Origin: Verrucomicrobiaceae bacterium
GTDB taxonomy: Bacteria > Verrucomicrobiota > Verrucomicrobiae > Verrucomicrobiales > Akkermansiaceae
Direction of reading: 5' to 3'
DNA length: 7,817 bases
Assembly: GCA_947372405.1 (NCBI GenBank)
Contig: CANBTO010000224.1
Location: forward strand, 1-7,817
The position numbers and the translations under genes are program-made. Shown one piece after another: positions 1-6,114 of this stretch. The notes beneath the pieces are model-generated. The model was not told the origin of the DNA. It saw only the letters and a list, made by a program, of their open reading frames with translations, and did no database searches. The stretch's first letter is position 1. Each line of letters begins with the position of its first letter.

Positions 1-1
1 A

Positions 2-115
2 CGCACCGAGATCTTCGCCTACATCGAGTCCTACTACAACACACACCGCAAGCACTCCGCCATCGGCTACCAAACCCCAGCCCAATTCGAAGCCCAAATC
101 CTCTCCCTAAAATAA
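2..115 (+). CDS. IS3-family transposase, C-terminal fragment (5' end outside window)
   Basis: The window opens inside a reading frame that ends at a TAA at 113-115, giving 37 residues. They contain YNTHRKHSAIGYQTP followed by AQFEAQ. This is the standard C-terminus of IS3-family OrfB (rve/DDE integrase-fold) transposases, where the last catalytic Glu is followed by a 'YN..R.HSALGY.SP..FE' segment. The protein cuts and joins the ends of its own element during copy-out/paste-in transposition. Only the tail is visible, so I cannot tell whether the full gene is intact, whether it is made by OrfA/OrfB frameshifting, or which IS3 subgroup it belongs to. The assignment to the family is firm from the motif; activity is unknown. 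Confidence 0.9.
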   Translation, partial: RTEIFAYIESYYNTHRKHSAIGYQTPAQFEAQILSLK

Positions 116-125
116 GCAACAAACC

Positions 126-149
126 GGTCCAGAAATCCGTTGCATCTCA
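126..149 (+). repeat. Probable right terminal inverted repeat (IRR) of the IS3-family element
   Basis: This 24-bp stretch starts GGTCCAGAAATCC and ends GCATCTCA. It begins 10 bp after the transposase stop. Composition and position resemble IS3-family right ends (a 'gGTCC...cgttgca...CA' pattern), but the matching left repeat is not in the window. The partner should begin TGAGATGCAACGG. Confidence 0.5.
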
Positions 150-187
150 TTTGGTGTAACTGAAAGTGGTGGGCAAAAAACAAGGAA

Positions 188-206
188 GGGCGAAACATGT
201 TCGCCC
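188..206. repeat. Perfect 7-bp inverted repeat (hairpin)
   Basis: GGGCGAA at 188-194 pairs with TTCGCCC at 200-206 across the 5-base loop ACATG. No T-run follows on the plus strand, so it does not look like an intrinsic terminator in that direction. It lies 39 bp outside the proposed IS end. Function is unknown; it could be an operator-like dyad or chance. Confidence 0.45.
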
Positions 207-375
207 ACGTCCATGAGCTGGTAATGGGATGAGCGGATGCGCGGTTCATTGGCTTTACATGGACGTCGGCGGACGCCCGTCTTCGCCAAGGCCACGCCGG
301 GCAAGCTGTTCCGCCGCTCCATGAATGACCACGACTGCAGTCCCCTCCCCCTTCCGATGAGTCCTGAAATCGCAG

Positions 376-402
376 CCTCTGTTACCTCTGTTACCTCCGT
401 TT
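376..402. repeat. Three tandem 9-bp units
   Basis: CCTCTGTTA occurs at 376-384 and again exactly at 385-393, followed by a degenerate third copy CCTCCGTTT at 394-402. It is a short tandem repeat in non-coding sequence, about 240 bp upstream of the large gene. I see no function for it. Confidence 0.7.
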
Positions 403-454
403 CCTGCTGTACAAATCCACTTCGGTTTTCCATGCATCGACGGGCACTTCCAAT

Positions 455-470
455 CCCGCCTAGAGGCGGG
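455..470. repeat. GC-rich hairpin CCCGCC-TAGA-GGCGGG
   Basis: A perfect 6-bp GC stem (455-460 with 465-470) closes a four-base loop. It is not followed by a T-run, so it is a poor intrinsic terminator. A compact GC stem of this kind in an intergenic region could be part of a dispersed REP-like element, but only one copy is visible in this window. Confidence 0.5.
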
Positions 471-642
471 CAGCAGTTGCCGCAAATCCGCGTTCGAATT
501 CCGCATAAATGAATTCTTTCTCCTTGGCAGCTGCTATACGCCCGGCGACTGTCCACATGGAATTGTCGTCACGACTTCGCACGCACGTGCCCTTCCCTTG
601 TGAAAAAGAACCTGACTGATGGATCCATCCCAACCCATTGCC

Positions 643-3600
643 ATGAAACCCCGCATCCTATCCACCGCCCGCCTCTCCTATTCCTTCGCCGCCGCCATCG
701 TCGCGCTGTTCGCTACTTCCGCTCATGGTCAGGCCCTCTATTGGGATGGAAACACATCAACCGCCAATGCCGATGGCGGGAATGGCACATGGGACAATCT
801 CACGACCTCCAACTGGGACAACCGCCCCTTCGGCGGTGCAGATACCCAATGGGACAACTCCCTCAACTCCGCCTTCTTCGGTGGAGTCCCGGGCAGCGGT
901 AATGCGGGCACTGTATCCCTCGCTGCAGGGGGCATTACCACTGGCGGCATCACTTTCAACATTACTGGCTACACGATCCAGAACAACACCCTGACCTTCG
1001 GCGGCACCAACAATACCGTTACGCTCAACAACTCCGTCACTGCCGCCACTATCAGCAGTTCGATCGGCACCAGCGCTGCCAACATGACGTTCACAGCGCA
1101 AAACCCCTTGACCAATCACACGCTGACTTTCGGCGGCGCAGGAAATTGGACGGGCACCACCACCATCAATGCGGGTCTCACACTGCAACTGAACAGCACA
1201 AGTACTGCCCTGTTGAATACCTCCGGCATCACTCTCAATGGGGGTTCCATCATCCAGAACTACGTGGCCGCGGTGGACCGCATCAGCAGCGCCGCCATCA
1301 CTTCCTACGGTGGCACGATCGCCACCAATACTCCGAATACCGCCTTGGTCATTGCTGAAACGATCGGCGCAGTCACTCTTGAAAGAGGTCTGACGACATT
1401 CATCCACAACGCTTCTAACACAAATTTGACTTCACAGAATATCATTCTTTCCGGCCTCACCCGCAACGGAACCTCGGCGGTCAGTTTCGCCTCATCTGGT
1501 GGCGTAAACGCCACCAAGAACTTAATAACCGTCACGGGTGCCACCGCCACCACCGCTGGACAGATTATCGGGTCTTGGGCTACTACCGGGAATACGGCCT
1601 CACAATCGGACTACGCGGTTTATAACGGATCAGCCCAAGTCGTTCCGGCCGGTATCGCCGCCTCCCTCCAGAGTTCTTGGACGACCGCCGCCAACGCCTA
1701 CACCGCGAACGCCACTGCCTCAACGGGACTAGCAGGCAGCTTCACTCTGTCAGGGGGAACCAAAAACATCACCGCCCTGAAATCGCTCTCCTCCTCTACG
1801 GCGACCACGGCAGATTTTTCCACCGACGTCATCACCCAGGCTTCTCACGTCTTTGCCGACGGCGATGCTGTCGTTTTCAACACCGCCACGACTCTTCCAA
1901 CAGGCTTGGCTCTCAACACCCCTTATTTCGTCCGTGATGTGAGTGGCAGCACTTACAAGCTGGCGGCTACTCAGGGCGGACTTGCCATTGACTTTACCGT
2001 ATCCAACGGCTCAGGCATCACCGCGACCGGTGCCATTCTGGTTTCCACTGGCAACAATCTCGGCACCACCGGCATCCTCAACGCCAGCGCTAACACCATG
2101 TATATCGCCGCCACAGGCACCGGCGTCGTCACCCTCCCCACGACCACTGCCGACAATCTCCATGTCAACGCCGGCAGCGCCCCCATCATCATCTCCGCGC
2201 CCATCACCGACAACACCGGTGCCTTGAGCTTGGTCAAGAACGGTGCCAACGCTCTCACCCTCACCGGCACCAACACCTTCAAAGGCGGTATTGTCGTCAA
2301 CTCAGGCTCTGTGGTCGTTACACCCACCGCCGCCAACGGTTTCGTCACTGGTGCCGCAGGTGGCGATACCATCAATGGTGGTAATCTCACCTATTCCTCA
2401 GCCAACGCCTGGGGCGTAACCGGCAGGAATGTGACCTTCAACGGCACCGGCTCTCTCACCAGCAGCGTGGCCTACACTGGGGGAACGCTTACCGTCAACT
2501 CGGGGGCGAACGCCCAACTGGCGAATACTGGAAATCTCGTCTATGCGACGACAACCGGCACTGGAGCAATCATCCACACCCCTGGCAGCGCCTCGAGCCT
2601 CCTCAATCTCGGGAATGCCAGTGGCTTCACCGGTAATCTTCAGAACAGAGGAGCTTCAGGTGCTACCAACACGGGTATCCAATTTTCCAGCTTGGGCGAC
2701 GGTGGTGCGATTCAGTTCGCAGGAGGTAATTCGGATTCGGGCCAAGCCGCTACATTCACTTACAATGGCACTGGCACGCTCACGTTCGACACCCGCCAGG
2801 TCCAAATCCTCGACCGTTTGTCAGGAGCCAATTGGGAATTCAGAGACAATACCCTGGCCAACAACAGTGCCAATGGCGGCAACAATTGGATCATCAACAC
2901 CGATCTGCTTGTCACCGGGGGAAGATGGATCACTGCTTTCGGCGGAAGTGCCGAAGCGGGTCGACTCTTGATTTTATCGGGAACCAACACCGCTGACAAT
3001 GCATTCAACGGTATCATCAGCAACGGCACCAACCCCAACGGTATCGGCCTCTCGAAAACCGGTGTCGGCAAATGGATTCTCGGCGGTGCCGGCACCAACA
3101 CTTACTCCGGCACCACCACAATCTCCGGTGGCACCCTCAACATCCAGAACGCCAACGCCCTAGGGTCCACGGGGAATGGTACGTTGGTGGCCTCCGGTGC
3201 CACGCTCCAGCTTCAAGGCGCCCTCAGCTATGCGGCGGAAGCCCTGACCTTGACCAACAACACCACCAGCACGCCCATACTGCAAAACGTCAGCGGCAAC
3301 AATACTTGGAACGGCACCATTACAACCACCGGAGTGACCGCAAGCTCCAATGTCCGCATTCAGGCGGATGCGGACACGCTCACTTTGGCCGGAAATATTG
3401 ACAGTGCGACGTTAAGCAACGGGTCGGTTGTTCTCCAGGGAGCCAGTGCCATCAACGTCACGGGTCAAATCACCGGCGCGGGTGGATTGATCTCGGGCAG
3501 TGTGAACGCGGGTTCCAGTTCCATCCGCACCCTCAGCAACACTAGCAATAATTACACCGGTGCCACATCCATCACGGGTGGAACCTTGGTCGGCATCGGA

Positions 3601-5250
3601 GCAAATGCCTTCGGTAGCACCACTGGGATCAGTGTCGGGAACACCACTTCGGCAATCCTGAGCCTGCGCGGCGACACGAGCACGAACTTCGTCAAAGCCA
3701 GCGACAGCACTCCCTATGCCGTGACGACGACGACTGCCACAGGCGTCACGGTCGATGTGGATCGAGCCACCATCGCCGGCACCAGTGCCAAGACGATGAC
3801 GATCGGCACGCTGCTGCTCAACACCGCCGTTACCAACAGCACCACCTTCACCGGAGCCAACAACACCAGCCTGAGCATCGGTGCCGTGACGACCGGCAAC
3901 TCGGCGAGCGGCACGGAAACCCTGACCAACAACATCTCCGGCGGCGGATCACTTACTCTGGCAAGCATCGCGGTGGCCCGCACGGGCACTCCCACCTTGG
4001 CATTCGCAGGCACCGGAAACACTACCGTCACCGGGAATATCACTCAAGCTGCCACGACTGCCTTAACCAAGTCTGGCGGAGGTGTTCTCACCTTGGGAGG
4101 TAACAGCAATTACACCGGCACCACCACGGTCAGTGCGGGCAAGCTTTTCATCAACGGCAACCAAACCTCCGCCACCGGAGCCGTCACTGTGAGCGCTTTG
4201 GCCACCCTCGGTGGCACCGGTATTATCGGCGGCAACACCACGATCGCCGATACCGGCAAGCTGGAGTTCGACATCAGCACCATCCCTGGCAGCCATGACA
4301 AGCTCGATCTCGCCACCGGCAAGACACTCAGCTTCGGTGCGAACTGCACGCTCACCATCAATTCCATCAGTGGTGCCACAACCGGAGATTACACCCTCCT
4401 CACCGCACCCGGCGGCATCGGCACGCTGCCTACCTTTACGCTTAGCCTGCCCTTAGGCTGGACGGCGAACGTCACGCGGGAAAACAGCAACACCGACCTC
4501 GTGCTGCACCTCACCTCCCTTGGCGGCCCCGGCCCGGTGGACCACTTCGACATCTCCGCTATCGGCTCGCCGCAAACCGTCGGCACCCCCATCACGCCCA
4601 GCATCACCCTAACAGCGAAGGACTCCTCCGGCGCCACCGCCACCGGCTTCACAGGCACCGTCACCTTTGGTGGCACCGGTGGTTTCTCCGGCACCTCGAC
4701 CAGCTTCACCTTGGGCCAACTCACCGGCGTCAGCGTCACTCCGACCAACGCGGGCAGCGGCCTGACCTTTACGGTGAATGACGGCTCCGGTCACACCGGT
4801 TTGGCGACCATCTCCACCATCCAGACCCAGTATGACGCATGGTCCGGCGGCGCGGCCTTCGACGTCGACTCCAACGGTGACGGCGTCAAGAACGGCCTCG
4901 CGTGGTTGCTGGGTGCTCCTAACAAGGATGCCAACGCCAACTCGTTCCTTCCCACAGTCAGTCAGAACAGCGGCGACTTGACCCTCACCTTCGATTGCCT
5001 GAGCGGCGCCAATCGCGGCAACGCAACGCTCAACATGCAATACAGCAAGGATCTCGGCATTTCAGATCTGTGGACCAGCCACACCGCCGCGGTTCCGGGC
5101 ACCCAGCCAGTAACGACCACGGTCAATGGCGTGAACTACGTGACCACACCCAACGGGGCGCTCATCCACGTCGTGGCCACCGTTCCAGCAACCGCAGCCG
5201 CCCCCGGTACCACGCTCTTCGGCCGCCTCAACGCGGTGACCACACCGTAA
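643..5250 (+). CDS. Large secreted autotransporter-associated beta-strand repeat protein with Ig-like and C-terminal Verrucomicrobia-type module
   Basis: This is an exported protein of about 1535 residues, probably a cell-surface or extracellular structural or adhesive protein; no enzyme motif is visible. Residues 1-31 are a Sec signal peptide (MKPR, then a hydrophobic SFAAAIVALFATSA core, cleavage near AHGQA). The mature part starts LYWDGN, typical of these proteins. PATR-type repeats (autotransporter-associated beta strand, right-handed beta-helix builders) are clearest at about 167-200, 530-560 (LVKNGANALTLTGTNTF), 803-837 (LSKTGVGKWILGGAGTNTY), 967-997 and 1141-1174 (LTKSGGGVLTLGGNSNYTG). 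An unrelated module with FADGDAVVF and TPYFVRDVSGSTYKL sits at 387-466. An Ig-like domain (about 1299-1392, VDHFDISAIGSPQTVGTP) is followed by a C-terminal module with the calcium-loop-like DVDSNGDGVKNG (1407-1418) and a final LFGRLNAV. No autotransporter barrel or PEP-CTERM tail is present. A start at 619 would add eight residues, but 643 gives a standard signal peptide. No good Shine-Dalgarno precedes either start. Substrate or binding partner is unknown. Confidence 0.93.
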   Translation: MKPRILSTARLSYSFAAAIVALFATSAHGQALYWDGNTSTANADGGNGTWDNLTTSNWDNRPFGGADTQWDNSLNSAFFGGVPGSGNAGTVSLAAGGITTGGITFNITGYTIQNNTLTFGGTNNTVTLNNSVTAATISSSIGTSAANMTFTAQNPLTNHTLTFGGAGNWTGTTTINAGLTLQLNSTSTALLNTSGITLNGGSIIQNYVAAVDRISSAAITSYGGTIATNTPNTALVIAETIGAVTLERGLTTFIHNASNTNLTSQNIILSGLTRNGTSAVSFASSGGVNATKNLITVTGATATTAGQIIGSWATTGNTASQSDYAVYNGSAQVVPAGIAASLQSSWTTAANAYTANATASTGLAGSFTLSGGTKNITALKSLSSSTATTADFSTDVITQASHVFADGDAVVFNTATTLPTGLALNTPYFVRDVSGSTYKLAATQGGLAIDFTVSNGSGITATGAILVSTGNNLGTTGILNASANTMYIAATGTGVVTLPTTTADNLHVNAGSAPIIISAPITDNTGALSLVKNGANALTLTGTNTFKGGIVVNSGSVVVTPTAANGFVTGAAGGDTINGGNLTYSSANAWGVTGRNVTFNGTGSLTSSVAYTGGTLTVNSGANAQLANTGNLVYATTTGTGAIIHTPGSASSLLNLGNASGFTGNLQNRGASGATNTGIQFSSLGDGGAIQFAGGNSDSGQAATFTYNGTGTLTFDTRQVQILDRLSGANWEFRDNTLANNSANGGNNWIINTDLLVTGGRWITAFGGSAEAGRLLILSGTNTADNAFNGIISNGTNPNGIGLSKTGVGKWILGGAGTNTYSGTTTISGGTLNIQNANALGSTGNGTLVASGATLQLQGALSYAAEALTLTNNTTSTPILQNVSGNNTWNGTITTTGVTASSNVRIQADADTLTLAGNIDSATLSNGSVVLQGASAINVTGQITGAGGLISGSVNAGSSSIRTLSNTSNNYTGATSITGGTLVGIGANAFGSTTGISVGNTTSAILSLRGDTSTNFVKASDSTPYAVTTTTATGVTVDVDRATIAGTSAKTMTIGTLLLNTAVTNSTTFTGANNTSLSIGAVTTGNSASGTETLTNNISGGGSLTLASIAVARTGTPTLAFAGTGNTTVTGNITQAATTALTKSGGGVLTLGGNSNYTGTTTVSAGKLFINGNQTSATGAVTVSALATLGGTGIIGGNTTIADTGKLEFDISTIPGSHDKLDLATGKTLSFGANCTLTINSISGATTGDYTLLTAPGGIGTLPTFTLSLPLGWTANVTRENSNTDLVLHLTSLGGPGPVDHFDISAIGSPQTVGTPITPSITLTAKDSSGATATGFTGTVTFGGTGGFSGTSTSFTLGQLTGVSVTPTNAGSGLTFTVNDGSGHTGLATISTIQTQYDAWSGGAAFDVDSNGDGVKNGLAWLLGAPNKDANANSFLPTVSQNSGDLTLTFDCLSGANRGNATLNMQYSKDLGISDLWTSHTAAVPGTQPVTTTVNGVNYVTTPNGALIHVVATVPATAAAPGTTLFGRLNAVTTP

Positions 5251-5273
5251 CCCTTGGATTTAGCCACTCAATC

Positions 5274-5307
5274 AACGGCGATCTTCCTCCGGGGAGATCG
5301 CCGTTTT
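5274..5307 (+). terminator. Strong intrinsic (Rho-independent) terminator of the large secreted-protein gene
   Basis: AACGGCGATCT at 5274-5284 pairs perfectly with AGATCGCCGTT at 5295-5305. The stem extends inward by one T-G and two C-G pairs to a four-base loop (TCCG). Its 3' arm runs into TTTT at 5304-5307. It begins 23 bp after the TAA at 5248-5250, so it should end that transcript and insulate the downstream interval. Confidence 0.93.
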
Positions 5308-5426
5308 CGCATCCACATCCTACCTTGCCGCAGCGCCTGGTTGCACCCTTTTCCAGCCACGAAGCCTCTGATTCGGCGGGGTCCGCCGCGTGGTTCCGTC
5401 AGCTAACCGAAGGCATCGATCGAACG

Positions 5427-5594
5427 TTTGCCCCTTGTATTCGTTCCACTGCTCCCTTCATTCATGCCACTGAACCTTTCCTTCATTCGAGCCGTTCTTT
5501 CAGTCGTCCCACTGAAACGCTCAGTCGTACGGACGAATCGTTCGGTTGCACGACCGAATCGCTCGGTCGTTCGACGCAACCGCCCTCAGAAGCG
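5427..5594. repeat. Degenerate 21-bp tandem array with dyad units (array 1)
   Basis: There are six clear 21-bp units at 5448, 5469, 5490, 5511, 5532 and 5553, with weaker flanking units at 5427 and 5574. The idealised unit is ACTGAA, TCG, TTCAGT, then a six-base spacer CGTTCG. The two six-base half-sites are reverse complements. Unit 5511 has ACTGA...TCAGT and unit 5553 has ACCGA...TCGGT, so a T-A pair is replaced by C-G with pairing preserved. The best stem is ACGACCGA (5550-5557) with TCGGTCGT (5563-5570); TTTCAGT (5498-5504) also pairs with ACTGAAA (5511-5517). There are no stops in at least two plus frames, so translations show heptads such as TEPFLHS and TETLSRT, but no start or RBS supports coding. 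Function is unknown; repeated protein-binding sites or an RNA hairpin array are the main options. Confidence 0.8.
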
Positions 5595-5695
5595 TCGAAA
5601 ACCCACCGTCGAAGCGATTCTTTCCCGATTTTCACAAGTCATATCGGCGGCGCGATTTCCGTAAGTCACTGACGTGCCGTAACAAACCCGGATCC

Positions 5696-5800
5696 TCATG
5701 CGCTTTCATCTCCGTCTCCCATCCATTCAGCCGAGCCTCTCATTCATTCAAATCATCCCTTCATTCATTCGAATCCTCCGTCGATTCAAACGAATGAATC
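5696..5800. repeat. Second degenerate 21-bp tandem array, CATTCATTC-rich (array 2)
   Basis: Units begin at 5717, 5738 and 5759, with weak units at 5696 and 5780. Units 5738 and 5759 share CATTCATTC at the same internal position and end TCATCC or TCCTCC; unit 5717 has CATCCATTC there. The unit length equals that of array 1, and both share TTC at the fourth triplet in most copies, suggesting common origin, although the two arrays are not in the same 21-bp register. It lies 101 bp after array 1, measured from 5594. Confidence 0.7.
5763..5799. repeat. 9-bp perfect inverted repeat at the end of array 2
   Basis: ATTCATTCG at 5763-5771 is the exact reverse complement of CGAATGAAT at 5791-5799, with a 19-base loop. 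An eight-base palindrome ATTCGAAT lies at 5767-5774. No T-run follows on the plus strand, so a terminator is unlikely. The last array unit thus carries the motif in inverted orientation. Confidence 0.65.
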
Positions 5801-6099
5801 CTCCAAACCGTGGCTGGAACGATCCGTCCAGATCTCGCTGGCAACCATCTTTCCCCACGCCTTCACACCGGTTCTAACCTATCCGGCATTCCACTGGTCT
5901 CCTCATCCATCCGCGTTCACAAGCCGCACGACTGGATCCCCTGGCGCTTGCTCGCCGTCGGGAAGGCGCGGGCACACCGCGAACTGTGGCTGCCCCCCGG
6001 AACTTATATCTTATCCTTGCACTGCGCTGCTTCGCGGTTCATTTCCATGACGAAACTTTTGAACCAAGCGACGGCGATGCCCAGCTTGACCGGATTGAG

Positions 6100-6106
6100 A
6101 AGGAAG
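6100..6106 (+). promoter_or_regulatory. Shine-Dalgarno-like site for the TPR/O-GlcNAc-transferase-like gene
   Basis: AAGGAAG at 6100-6106 precedes the ATG at 6115. The gap is about 8-10 bases depending on which bases pair with 16S rRNA. It is the purine-rich site that decides for ATG 6115 over the alternative GTG at 5986, which has no such site. Confidence 0.55.
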
Positions 6107-6114
6107 CACACGGA

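Larger units (their letters stand above)
1..149 (+). mobile_element. 3' end of an IS3-family insertion sequence
   Basis: The segment contains the transposase tail plus a short non-coding stretch after its stop, as expected where IS3 elements end a few tens of bases beyond the transposase gene. The proposed boundary at base 149 is the CA dinucleotide of a sequence that reads, on the opposite strand, TGAGATGCAACGG. That fits the TG...CA ends usual in the family. The left end and target duplication lie outside the window, so the exact boundary is inferred. Confidence 0.65.
150..642. other. Intergenic region between the IS end and the large secreted-protein gene
   Basis: There are open frames here on both strands (for example 237-512 plus and 107-556 minus). 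Neither has a family motif, a convincing ribosome-binding site or protein-like composition, and the minus-strand frame runs into the IS end. I therefore treat the region as non-coding. It contains a hairpin at 188-206, three 9-bp tandem units at 376-402 and a GC-rich hairpin at 455-470. It must also hold the promoter of the downstream gene, but I could not identify a -35/-10 pair with acceptable spacing. Confidence 0.6.
5308..6114. other. Repeat-bearing, gene-poor interval of about 800 bp
   Basis: No convincing gene was found between the terminator and the glycosyltransferase start. Plus-strand open frames exist (5428-5664, the tail of a frame ending at 5672, 5546-5797 and 5810-6130). They have no recognisable family, and several are open only because the 21-bp repeats lack stops. 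The interval contains two 21-bp-period arrays (5427-5594 and 5696-5800) and an inverted repeat at 5763-5799. Bases 5801-6090 show nothing else I can name. The frame of the downstream gene stays open back to 5878 but has no ATG there, so a longer N-terminus from a GTG (5986) is possible but not favoured. Confidence 0.6.

Noticed and set aside
237..512. Plus-strand 91-residue open frame upstream of the large gene
   Set aside because: No family motif, no ribosome-binding site, and composition typical of chance translation. It overlaps the tandem 9-bp units and the hairpin.
107..556. Minus-strand 149-residue open frame
   Set aside because: It runs through the proposed IS end into the transposase tail and contains the translated 9-bp repeat (TEVTEVTE); no recognisable domain.
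757..1407. Minus-strand 216-residue open frame inside the large gene
   Set aside because: Antisense shadow of a clearly coding GC-rich frame; low-complexity Gly/Asp/Ala composition.
5200..5250. PEP-CTERM sorting signal at the end of the large protein
   Set aside because: The last residues (LFGRLNAVTTP) have no PEP motif, transmembrane segment or Arg-rich tail.
5763..5799. Intrinsic terminator
   Set aside because: The 9-bp stem has a 19-base loop, is AT-rich and lacks a following T-run on the plus strand.
5427..5800. CRISPR array
   Set aside because: The 21-bp units are directly adjacent with no spacers, are degenerate, and no cas gene is nearby.
5986..6114. Upstream GTG start extending the glycosyltransferase by 43 residues
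   Set aside because: The frame is open, but the GTG has no Shine-Dalgarno, whereas ATG 6115 follows AAGGAAG and the TPR domain starts just after it.
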